Assembly: GCA_030549335.1 (NCBI GenBank)
Contig: CM060198.1
Coordinates: 868,001 to 932,000, forward strand
Direction: 5' to 3'
DNA length: 64,000 bases
Source: Pontederia crassipes
Taxonomy: Eukaryota > Streptophyta > Magnoliopsida > Commelinales > Pontederiaceae
Positions 11,691 to 21,968 of this stretch are shown here, piece by piece. Numbering within the stretch: position 1 is the first letter of the stretch; every line of letters starts with the position of its first letter. A program made the position numbers and the translations under genes. The notes beneath the pieces were generated by a model. It had not been told where the DNA came from. It searched no databases and saw nothing but the letters and a program-made list of their open reading frames with translations.

Positions 11691-14143
11691 TGATGTGAAT
11701 TAGGTGGAGTAATGATAGAATTGAGATTTTCCAAAATTTGATCAAACCCCCTAACTCACTTTATTGCAAGTGCACAGGTCAATTATAATAAACTCAAGTG
11801 TCGTATCCACAGTGATTTGAAGGCCAATGACTCCAAAAAACAATCTACACTAACCCTAGACTAAGTGACAAAAATAGTGAATTAAAGAAAGTGAAAACAA
11901 ATTTAAAATATGGCTAAAAAGGGTAACAGCTTTTGGTGTTTTAATAATTGATATGGACTGAAATCTAGATGCTAAACTAAGGATTAAAAGGGATTATCAA
12001 TCAATGAAAGATTCTCCTAGGAGTGAGGTTCATCTAATTCAAGTATGGATGGAATGGAACAATTCAACAATTTAGAGTCAAATCTGATTCAACTAATAAA
12101 GAGCTGCTCTCACAGCATGAATAAACCAAGACTAATCATCATATTCTCATAAAAAAGATTACTTAAGTTGAATGAGAAAAGAATCTTATTCTCATATAGA
12201 AGATTAGTTAAGTTGAATGAGAAAAGAATCTCCACTGATATCAGGTTGTCATTAAACATATGCATGAGTACCTCACTGATTTTTCCAAAATCTTTTCATA
12301 TTTTGGCAAATTCAGTGCGTCTGAAATTAACACCACAACTAGATTTACATTCATAATAATAACACAGTGGATAAAACTATCTAGTCAGAGATATAATTGG
12401 TCCAATTCTGATGTCAATACTTCTTAGTTTATCTCTAAACATCAAGGGGATTTTAAATCAGTCTCTCGACTGCATAATTAAATTGAAATCCACATTAACA
12501 TCAATCAATTGGATGCAATAAGCATATAATCACAGGTTGGAATTCAACAATTGTCATTGCTTTTTTGTCCATATCTGAAGATCAAGAGAACCACAAAATC
12601 AACCTTTCATTTGCTAATTAAATCAGGGCTTCACAATGATAAAGCAGATTTCAAAAGAAATCAGAAAATCAGATTCATATCAGAGTCAATATTAGATTGA
12701 AATCAAAGAAGTGTCACTGTATCTTGATTCATTTCTGAACAAAATTGAAACCATAAATCAACCTTTCAGTTATTAATACAATTAGGGCTTCACAATGACA
12801 AACAGATTCCAATAAACAAATCAGGAAATCAGAACAATGTCAATATCAGAAAGGGAAATCAGTATTGTTCAACTCCATCCATAACATGTATTAGACTGCT
12901 ACCCTATCCTAGGAGAGTTGGAATTTAGCTCATTATGGTTACAAGATTTGATGCAAAACAGATGAGGAAGGCAATGAAATTCATTCTGAAAACAGATAAC
13001 AGAATTCTCTCGACAGGAAATCAGAGTGCAACCTTCTTCTCCAGCTCCTCCTCAGCTCCTTGGTTCAGAAACCCTGCAAATGGCGGCTCTCCTCTTCTTC
13101 TCCAAGTTTCTCAGCTTTTATATGGTCCCTCCTTGTCCATGGATCCCAATCAGAAGCTTCCATTATCCCCTGATTATGCCATGTGTCCTGTGGTCCTGAA
13201 AATTCCAACTGATTTTAGCAGCTTTTTGGCCTGTACTGTAGTGGTCCCCCCACCCCTCCTTTTCCAGCCTTTTGCAGCTTCATATTACCTGCTAGAGGAG
13301 CCAAAACAGCAAGCATCAAAGTCCTTAAATAGAAATTAAACAAGTATGGATTAGGACAGTATATATATCAACTCAATTGTTAAATGCAACTTGGTGTTAT
13401 GCAGAAATGAATCATTATACAAAAAATGATAACTTCATGCCCGGAATGATAACTTTGCATCATTTTATCATAATTGTTCAAATATGAGTGATTCAGAGTA
13501 GTAAGGACATCAAAGGGATTAGGACAAAAATTAAATGAGTTCAACTTGATTGCCCAATGCTATTGTGCAGGAATGATAACTTTGCACATTAAAATGACAA
13601 CTTTGCCTTACAAGTGATAACTTGACATAGAAATGATAACTTGTGCAGATTAAACCATAGATATCCAAATATGATTAATTCAGAGCAACAAGGAATTAGG
13701 ACAGCAAATAAATGAGGTCAATTATCAAGTGTGGATAATGTTTCATAAGAATGATAACTTGTGCACCGAGAATGATAACTTGTACATTGGAATGATAACT
13801 TTGCACAAATGAAATTATGATTATTCACACATGATTGCTTCACATCAGCAAAGGATTTGGGGCAAGACAACAACTAGAAATAAGCTCAATTAGTAAATTG
13901 CACATTGGAATGATAACTTTGCATCTTGAAATGATAACTTGTCCAAAAAATGATAACTTGGCACAGAAATGATAACCTTACAGATTTAAACCATTCAGAA
14001 CCTCTGTGCACATGGAATTGAATAAAAATGAGGATGGTTAGCTAGTAATCACAATTGACCAAATGTAGGGCAAAATGAGAGCTCGATAGATGTGAAATGG
14101 ATAGAAAATGAAGTAAAACTATAATATGATCAGCTAGTGATCA
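11691..14143 (-). repeat. 5' LTR of the Athila-like element
   Basis: Matches 2133-4571 from TGATGTGAATTAGGTGG to GCTAGTGATCA, with a few percent differences and small indels. It carries the same GATAACTT-like motif cluster (about 13.41-13.98 kb). Confidence 0.93.
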
Positions 14144-14148
14144 TTAAT
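14144..14148. repeat. Target site duplication TTAAT (right copy)
   Basis: Exact copy of 2128-2132. The reverse-transcriptase reading of the older element resumes directly after it. Confidence 0.9.
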
Positions 14149-15060
14149 CCGAATGGCATAACTAAAAACTCTAGTGCCCATATCGTGATCTGAAAGCTGT
14201 TTTTGGGATATCCTCTTCTGCTACTCTGAGTTGGTGGTACCCGCTCTGTAGATCGATCTTGGAGAAGACCTTTGCATTGGAAAGCTAGTCGAACAAATTA
14301 TCAATGCGAGGTAGTGAGTACTTATTCTTTACCATAATCTTATTAAGCATTTGGTAATCTATGTAGAGTTTCATTGAGCCATCCTTGAACTTAACAAAGA
14401 GGACCGGAGCACATCATGGTGAGACGCTGGGTCTAGTGAAGTCCTTAGCCAATAACTCCTGAATTTGAGTCTTCAACTCTTTCATCTTCGCCGGAGCCAT
14501 GCGGTATGGAGTTTTGGAAATCGGAGCTGTACCAGGTACCAGTTCTATATGAAAGTCAATATCTCTCTAGGGAGGTAGGCTATTAACATCTTCGGGAAAT
14601 ACATCAGGAAATTCTCTCACAATTTTTATGTCTTGCAGGGTCTTGGTAGGTGTTTCGATCTTGGTCACGCTTGCCAGAAATCCTCTTTATCCCTGTCTAA
14701 GAAGCTTGTGAGCCTTGATAGTAGATACCATGATTTTCAGTTTCTTCCAATGTATACGTCTAACTGTGACTTTTTCTTTATCGTGTGCCCTTATAACAAC
14801 CTTCTTTTGCCCTTATAACAAGCATCATGACAAGTTAACCAATCCATGGCCAGTATGACATCATAATCCCTCATCGATATTATGATCAAATTTGCAAGGA
14901 AGTTCTTCCTGTCTATTTCTTCCAATACACCAGGTAAGTCTCTGCACTAAGGGGTTGGTTAGTTGCTGCTCTTGTAGTAGACATTGAGAGTTGTGGCCTT
15001 GAATCAGGTCTTCCTGCATTACAAACAGCTTATGCAAGGATGGGAAAAGCTTTCCCACTT
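14149..15060 (-). pseudogene. Protease and first half of reverse transcriptase of the old gypsy element
   Basis: The minus strand reads from a protease-like zone near 14.8-14.9 kb (DYDVILAMDWLTCHDA) into reverse-transcriptase blocks at 14.15-14.5 kb, including the block that precedes the insertion point of the Athila-like element. A short gag-end-like stretch lies near 14.9-15.06 kb. Broken. Confidence 0.6.
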
Positions 15061-15526
15061 TTATTATGGGATCTGGAATTCAATTAGCATCAATAGTTTG
15101 TTCATCAATTCAAGGAAAGGATATACCTTTTTAGCTGAAGCAGATTCGAGTTTTCTCTTAAAATTGATATTTCTTGTGAACAAGATTATGGATTTTGTTT
15201 TCTTCGCATGAAATTTCTAATTTATAGCCTCATTCCAATGTCTTGGGCATCTAATTGCTTTCCATGTTGAATTTTCTTTTAAACATGTTAATGAGCAGTT
15301 GGTTTAATGTTGGAGACTATTGGACAGAGAACTCGTCGGCGACGCCCTACGCGCAAGCAGGTCTCTTGGCAGGGCCCTTGCATGCACAGGTTCCCTAGAC
15401 GAGCCATGCATGCGAGCAGCGCACAGCGACCTCAGGGGTCTTATTCCTTATATAATTTTATGTGTGCAGTTTTTTTTAAATATTCCTTATATAATTAACT
15501 TATTTTCTCTTCTTTCTTGTAGGAAA

Positions 15527-16743
15527 ATGGTAAGAGGTGGAGCTTCACGAAGAGGACGAGGGACAATTGGTATGGCAGTGAAAGATTTTATGCAAACTGC
15601 CTGTATATGTTGGAAAAAAGTGTCGTAAGAAACTCGTGAAAGGATGTGGAATGCGTTTAAGATATTATTTAACAATCAATGTCAATAACGTGATTTGTGT
15701 GCAGGAAACTTTTGTAATGTTTTAACATTAATTTGATTATTTTCAAGCAAGATATGTGTGGGAGCAATCTGATATTCTCATTAAGGAAGCATTTATTAAG
15801 AAGTGTGATGATCTCTACTCTCCCATACTATATCATGCAAGATGTCATGTGATAAAGAGACATAATAAAATGCACATAAGTGAAACCAAAGGTTTTGGAC
15901 CATCATGGATGAGAGGAGATGTTTGGAATGACATGATTGATTTGTGGATGGAAGATGAGTGGCAACAAAAATCACAGGCTGCAAAACAAAATAAGCTCAC
16001 TGAGAAAGAGGGTGGAATCACAAAGCATACCACTGGTTCCATACCTATGATAGAGCATTGGATAAGACTTGTATATTAACTATACTATTTGAATATTTAA
16101 TTTTTTCAAGTTGTGCACTATTTTTTGGTCATATGTTTTATTTTCTTTTTGTAGGCACAAAAATTAGGCAGATAACCAAGTGACTATGAAGTTTTTGAGC
16201 ATTGTCATAAGCGTCGAGGCAAAGAAAAAACTGATGAATATATTGATGGAAAATCAAAAAAAGTTTGTGTAAGTTTTTTTACAAAAAAAATTTTTATTCA
16301 TCCACATTATATCTTCTTTTACTTTTTCTAACATATTATGTTTGTGTTGAATTCAGGAAGATTACAATACATCTCTTAACACCAAATATGGTTCAGATGT
16401 TAGCTCTCAACCAGGATTTGATGCTGCTATGTGGATTGATGCGGTAGGAGCTCCAACAAAAAGAAGAGTATATGGATTTGGTGCTGAAAAATATACTCAA
16501 TCACTAGTAAATAATTTAAATTATGGTGTATCAAAGCACATGGGCAACTCTTCTTCAAATGTTGCTAGAGGATGATTTGCAACGCATAAGAGAAGAAGTG
16601 CGACAAGAATTGCAACAAGAATTAGATGATCGCATTAAAAAAGTGAATGCTGAAATGGAAGAACGTGTTCATGCACTTGTATTACAAATTACTCAACAAG
16701 TAAGTAGTCAATCACCTTCTGGAGATTCTGTTCCACGCCAATA
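15527..16743 (+). pseudogene. En/Spm-associated plant transposase (Transposase_24-like), broken
   Basis: Exon-like blocks with GT-AG borders. A start exon (MVRGGASRRGRGTIG) follows the acceptor TTTCTTGTAG. The block at 15756-16079 has GFGPSWMRGDVWNDMI and ITKHTTGSIPMIEHW. The next block (from about 16156) has DYEVFEHCHKRRGKEKT. A block from about 16358 has GFDAAMWIDAVGAP and the family motif RRVYGFG. The tail at 16567-16743 is a glutamate/arginine-rich coiled coil. A TAA codon lies near 16170, just after the AQKLGR residues, and a TGA near 16575 leaves the coiled coil in another frame. The family accompanies CACTA elements; its biochemical role is not well established. Confidence 0.7.
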
Positions 16744-17189
16744 AGGTAATTTATCTTATTTATATATCACTATCTTATGATGCTTCATTATTTTAATATT
16801 TCTCTATTTAAATCACTAGATTTTAATATTTTATGTATATATTTGATTACAGGTTTCAACTTTTTATATGGAGAGGAGATCACAATTAATCAAGGAAAAA
16901 AATGGATATGTTGTGTGGCTACAATTTGCTCAAAGTTTCATTCTTAAATTTGGAAAATCAAAACTTATGTAGTGGATTTAAAATTTTGAATATTTTATTT
17001 ACAAATGGTTAAACTATATAGTCTTTGGCATGTTTAGAAATGAATATCTTGCATTGTATTATTTTTGTTGTGTAATTATTTATGTGTAGTGGTATATTTA
17101 GAAAATAAATTGCCACATAAGTGTTGATTCATTAAAAATTTTGTAAATTTATTATATTAAATAATTACATAAAATTTCGTCATAACTTC

Positions 17190-17620
17190 ATTAAAATAAT
17201 TAATAGTGAATCATCACAAATTTGTCACAAAACGTCGACGTGAAAGTTGTCACAAGTCTATCACAATCATAATCGTCACAAAATGATCGCAAATAATCAT
17301 CACAAGTCTATCACAAAAATCATCACAACGTATATCCGTAAAAATTAATAGTCAGTAATCCGTCACAAAATTATCACATTTGTGACGGAATACTCATTTT
17401 ATTAATTATTTTATCAAACTTTTGTGACAAATTTTTTTTAATTTTGTGATGATCGTAGCCGTCACAATTATCTTTGTGACGAAAATAATCCGTCACAATA
17501 TAATTTGTGGGTCAAACATCAGTGACGGATGCATATTGTCACAAGTCCATCATAAAAGACGGAATACACTTATGTTGTGACGGAGTTATCCGTCACAGAT
17601 ACCTTGTTTTCTTGTAGTGA
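17190..17620 (+). repeat. CACTA subterminal repeats and terminal inverted repeat
   Basis: Many copies of TTTGTGACGG and its complement CCGTCACAAA alternate in both orientations up to the CACTA end. Such arrays bind the element's transposase in well-studied En/Spm relatives. There is no gene in this stretch. Confidence 0.75.
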
Positions 17621-18093
17621 CCGTGCGCCATTTATTCGCGTCGAAAGGTTTCTCCAACGTCCTTCTTTGAGGTGCCTCTATGCTCATTAGAATCCGGGCA
17701 CCGCCAGAAGAAATGCTCAATCTGTCTACAATGAGTGTAGTAACCAGACTCTTCTATGAGTAAGAAACGACGTCGATGTTTGCGAGGCAGTGAACTCTCT
17801 AGTTCTAGGTCTCGCAGTTTCGCATATTCTTCGATGATATCTTCGGAAGGCTCTACTGGCGGTGGAGACATCTTTGGTTGGTTACTGCCAACACTTTCCT
17901 GATTAGAGTGCTCTTGTTCCTCTTGTATCTCGGGAGGTACTACATTACGTCTGCGACCTCGACCACGATCCTGATCGTGCTTTTGCCTTGGTTTTCGCTC
18001 CTGGGGAGCTAGGGCCGGATCATTTGTTTGCATCACATAAAAGATTTTTCGCCCTCCTCGTATGACTCGTGCATTAATACCTCGAGGAGGCAT
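17621..18093 (-). pseudogene. gag start of the old gypsy element
   Basis: Minus-strand frame beginning MPPRGINARVIRGGRK, about 200 bp after the primer site. It is followed by an RGRGRRR basic stretch and a long acidic/proline-rich region. The MPPR start and position are usual for gypsy gag. The CACTA insertion cuts the region at 17620. Fossil. Confidence 0.55.
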
Positions 18094-18281
18094 CTATAGA
18101 AACAATGTGACTAAATAAAAAGTCTATATAAGGAATTCATTTAGTACTTACTTGAGGAGTGGAGTCACAGTTACTCAGGAAGCTTACAGATGAGTTTACT
18201 TTGACAATGGGACACTATGAACAATAAATGATAATGCATTGACCTAAATCCTACTATGACCAATAAGGAGCCAAAAACTTA

Positions 18282-18294
18282 GGCTCTGATACTA
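18282..18294 (-). other. Primer binding site, tRNA-Met type
   Basis: The minus strand reads TAGTATCAGAGCC just after the 5' LTR, one mismatch from TGGTATCAGAGCC, the usual initiator-Met primer site of plant retroelements. Confidence 0.65.
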
Positions 18295-18297
18295 AGT

Positions 18298-20799
18298 TGT
18301 AACGCCCCCAAAATCCGCCCTCCTACCACGTAAGCAGTCAGGTTGACCACGGGGACGTTACACTGCGTGCTATACTCTTTTATTATACTATGACTTTGCA
18401 ACACGTGACAATGAATATAATAATAAACTAAACAAGGACTTTATTGCGAACGAAGAAAACGTCAGAATATCAAAAGACACCAACATCTAATGCAATTCAT
18501 ACGGAAAAGGGAATGACAACAATATCCAACGTATCCAAGCAAATGATCACATATTCAATTACAGTAAAAAAGACCATAATATCCATATGATGTAGAGATG
18601 ATTTATTCAACTAATGCAATTAAAAAGAATTGGACACTATAAAGTTCAATAAATCATGTGCAGCCATCCTCAAGCTCTGCGTCCTCCATCACTCTTCTCT
18701 AGGCAGGATTCTCACATGCAAAATCCCAAATGTAGGGGCATTGAATACCTGTGAGCGAGAATGCCCACTACAATAGAATCATATACTATAAAATGATAAT
18801 CAGATCATGCTTGAATAAACTATGGATAAGCAATAAGATGACATGCTTTACTATGAATAAGTGATCGCTTCTTTTCTTGTCATAATCAATACTTTGGTTG
18901 CATAAAGGTAATGAATCATTCTTCATATCTATACCTTGTTCTTTGTCATGTTCATGCTCTATTCTTTTATGTAACAATACTTTGTCTTTACTATACCATG
19001 CTTTGTATTTTACCATGTCATAGTTACTATACTTTACTTTATCATGAGTTGTACTACAACTTTTACATTGACTATATAGTTCTTGAAGTTCGTTGTCCTA
19101 TGCGAGTTCGACTTTATTAGGTTGAAAAGTCAGAGGCATCTCTATGCATCTTGTAAAGCCATGGATGCCCACTTTGAAAAAGGTGTAATGCCAATGTATA
19201 CGCTTTTCAGAATCCAGGTGAAAGAGGACTTATACTCAAGGAACAGTGGTCATTAAAGATCTGTAGGTTCACAGTTTTCTCAGCTCACCTACCTTTTCCT
19301 CTCGTGTTATAAACATGTAATCAATATAATGCCCTTTTTGGGGAAGAAAAAATGCCAATGCATAACCCTTTTCGAAATATAGGTGGAAGAAGACTTATAC
19401 CCTAGGAGCAGTAATCATTAAGGACTTGTAGGTCCACTGTTTCCTCAGCACAGTTACCTGCTTCTCTTCTTTACTTTAACCATGATCTATAATCTCTACT
19501 TTTTGACATCACATAGCAATCCCGTGGTTTTCATCTTTTCTTTGCTTAACTTGTTTAATATCTATGGAATTTAGAAATTATAGATTAGAGAAAGATTAGA
19601 GTTAGATCTCTTTTCTCTAAGGTAATAAATTATGCCTATTGTTCTATTCTTTATGCCAAATCCCGACTTTTCCTTCAGGGTGGGAAGGGCCCATTAGTCT
19701 CTTTACAATGTCGGACATGGCCTCTAGTGAGCCTATGGAAAATGGTCAAAATAAGAAAGTTTGGACCTAAGAAAAGGGTAGTTATGTCTTTTATAAAAGG
19801 TGAACCTGAACTGGATCTCTGTCGTGGGTCAATGCACATGACGCGGGCCGAGTCGAGATTTGACCCGGGCCGGGTCAGCGCTATTAAGCATTAAAAATTG
19901 GTCTAGAACTCTGATGTCATCATTGTGCCACTGTCTGGCATGCCCGTGCCATCATCGTTTGGCCATTCTCTATCTGGCACATCCGTGTCGTCATCACGGT
20001 CGTGCCACTCTCGAGCATGCCTATGCCGTCGTCATGGCTGTGTCTCTCTCTGGCATGTCCGTACCGTTGTCACGACCGTGCTAGAAAGCCGTCTCTCTCT
20101 AGTCCGCCTGTGCCCTGACTGAACGCCCGAGCCGAGGCAACCACCATTACTGTTCATAATAGGGCATGCCCATGCCTCACCGGGCACGCCCGTGCCGTCG
20201 TGGCCAGAACAGGGCGCGAACCTACGCCCATTTTCTTCCCCTTTTCCGACCATCTTTCAGCCGTTGGATCGTGACGATCATATACAAAAATGTACCTTAT
20301 GATCTCTAAATCAATATGGGATCATCACACACATCATATGATTAACGATTCATAGCCTACGGGGATTTAACATCTAGAGTACCTTTTTCGATTATTTTCC
20401 ATTCGCCAACGCTCCTATGTCATCTTCTCCAGCTCCGATCGTTCTTGGCCGATGAGGAGGGTGCAGTTCGGCCTCACTAGCTCGTCGAGGGAGGCTGCCA
20501 TGTAATGGATGTCCGCCGGTCATTCAAGTCGTGCGCGCGCAGTTCGCCGGAGAGAAAGAAGAAGAAAAAAAGGAGAGAAAGGGGGGTGCGAGGGCTTCTC
20601 CTCATGCCCTCTTATAGCCCCTCTCTAGCCGAATCAAAGGAGGATTCAAGGAATAATCGGAGGAGGCAAATCGGGGAGGAAATCTCTCCCCCAATTTTGA
20701 GTTCTTCATTTTCTTTCTTTTATTTGAATTCGAATTTGAATTCCTTTCTCTTTTTGATCTTTTCATGTTTTCGATCGCATGGATTTGCCGGTTGTTACA
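18298..20799 (-). repeat. 5' LTR of the old gypsy element
   Basis: Plus strand runs from TGTAACGCCCCC to GGTTGTTACA, giving TG...CA ends with a short inverted repeat (TGTAAC/GTTACA). The primer site adjoins its inner side. Length 2502 bp. The partner LTR and target duplication are off the window, so the outer edge rests on the terminal motif alone. Open frames near 19.9-20.8 kb are inside the LTR and not called as genes. Confidence 0.75.
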
Positions 20800-21968
20800 C
20801 TTTTACTCTTCCATTTCACTCTCTCTCCTCTCGCCTTCCCTGATCTTTCTCTTCTTCCCAATTGCCGATAGTTGCGCGGGGGGAGCTTGCCGGATCCCTC
20901 TCTCTCTCTCGCGAGTTCATTGACGGTTGCTGCACGAGAGGAGTTGACGATCTCATATATTCATCTTTCTATTATTCTACTTTAATATTTTGATATCAAA
21001 AGTTAAATATAAAATAACGTAAGTCGTTAATTATGATTAAATAACATTAGATGATATATTCATCTTTATAATTTTAAACATATGGATTTATAAATTATAT
21101 TAATAATATATGAAAATTAAATATTAACCTATTCATGATATTGAATTTTTTTATTTTAGTTAAAACTTTTCATCATATTATTATATTTCAATACTTAAAT
21201 ATATTTGTTATTAATAAACCTATATTAATAATTATCACGATTTATATTATTTTATTATCAATTGATCCAATCTTCCCGATTAGGTCCTAACTTGAAGATT
21301 TATCCAGTCCACATCGTATTCGAATATTACGACATTGGTTAACATCACATCGTAATAAATAAGTTGCTGGAACTGATACTTGGAATGAAACCGACAACCG
21401 CCCAAAAATCTCAAGAACAAGAACAAATCAACAAAAACTTGAGAAGAATATGGCTACAACCAAGCACAAACATCTAGGCCATGCTGCATCTCGCGGACAT
21501 CAATTTACAACCAAATATTTCTACTCAAACAGGTCATGTTGAATTTTGCAGACATTAATTTAACAGCTTCAAACACGCTCCTACACTTTGGGGCACATTA
21601 ACTTTGTAACTTCAAACACATTCAAACATGCCACGATTCATAAAAGGAGTTTATTTACATGGACCATCTTATAATTAAACTAACTCAAATCAGCCAGAGT
21701 TCCAAATTTATGGGGCACTTCCCCACAATGGCAAAATATAAAATTAAGCAGCTTGATCATAAATAAGGAATTCCGATAGGAAATATTATTATCAGCATGG
21801 GTTGATTTGCTGAGTAAATGCCTCACCAAGTTGAATGCTTCAACCCTCGGCCATTTGGATACAAAATTACGGAAATGTCTGCATTAATTAGAAAATTGGA
21901 GATCAATGAATTTAACATGTGGCTGAAACAGATGTAGACAAATTGATTTGGAGTTTTGCTCATGGGAC
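20800..21968. other. Spacer between gypsy LTR and resistance gene
   Basis: A pyrimidine-rich stretch at 20.80-20.93 kb is followed by AT-rich sequence. No coding domain is recognised. The last 100 bases, next to the receptor stop codon, resemble the bases just below the broken copy at 36.75-36.81 kb, so the duplication extends slightly past the coding end. Confidence 0.6.

Larger units (their letters stand above)
2133..14143 (-). mobile_element. Athila-like Ty3/gypsy retrotransposon, structurally complete
   Basis: A 12,011-bp element with two 2.4-kb LTRs, both TG...CA, and a perfect 5-bp target duplication. It reads on the minus strand: 5' LTR at right, tRNA-Asp-type primer site, gag, protease, reverse transcriptase, RNase H, integrase, a 1.5-kb non-coding 3' region, then the 3' LTR at left. 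Long LTRs, the Asp primer site and the long 3' region fit the Athila/Tat branch; no envelope-like gene is seen. The coding region has several breaks. The LTRs differ by a few percent by eye plus small indels, suggesting a young insertion, in the order of one to two million years at usual plant rates (not computed). Confidence 0.9.
15060..17620 (+). mobile_element. Decayed CACTA (En/Spm) transposon with transposase-24-like gene
   Basis: The right end is clear: the plus strand finishes GTTTTCTTGTAGTG at 17620, the inverted form of the plant CACTA terminus CACTACAAGAAAAC. Inside lie 400 bp of subterminal GTGACGG repeats and an exon-split gene of the En/Spm-associated family. No matching CACTA left end is visible near 15 kb, so the left limit is approximate and that end is probably lost. 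The element lies in the gag region of the older gypsy copy. GC-rich sequence at 15.30-15.43 kb is unassigned. Confidence 0.7.
1..20799 (-). mobile_element. Old Ty3/gypsy chromovirus (Del/Tekay-like), split by later insertions
   Basis: A long LTR retrotransposon on the minus strand. In element order: 5' LTR (18298-20799), tRNA-Met-type primer site, gag start (about 18093-17621), a CACTA insertion, protease and the first part of reverse transcriptase (about 15060-14149), the Athila-like insertion (14143-2133), then the rest of reverse transcriptase, RNase H and integrase (2132-1). The 3' LTR lies before position 1. The long LTR beginning TGTAACGCCCC and the Met primer site suit the Del/Tekay chromoviruses; a chromodomain, which would confirm this, would lie off the window. 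It is a fossil with many breaks, older than both elements inside it. Confidence 0.8.

Noticed and set aside
12935-13339. 134-codon plus-strand frame, with a shorter twin at 3367-3758
   Set aside because: Both lie at the same place in the two LTRs, antisense to the element. They show no domain and their frames differ between the copies.
20505-20843. 112-codon plus-strand frame
   Set aside because: It crosses the outer edge of the old LTR, is low-complexity (Lys/Arg and Ser-rich) and has no domain.
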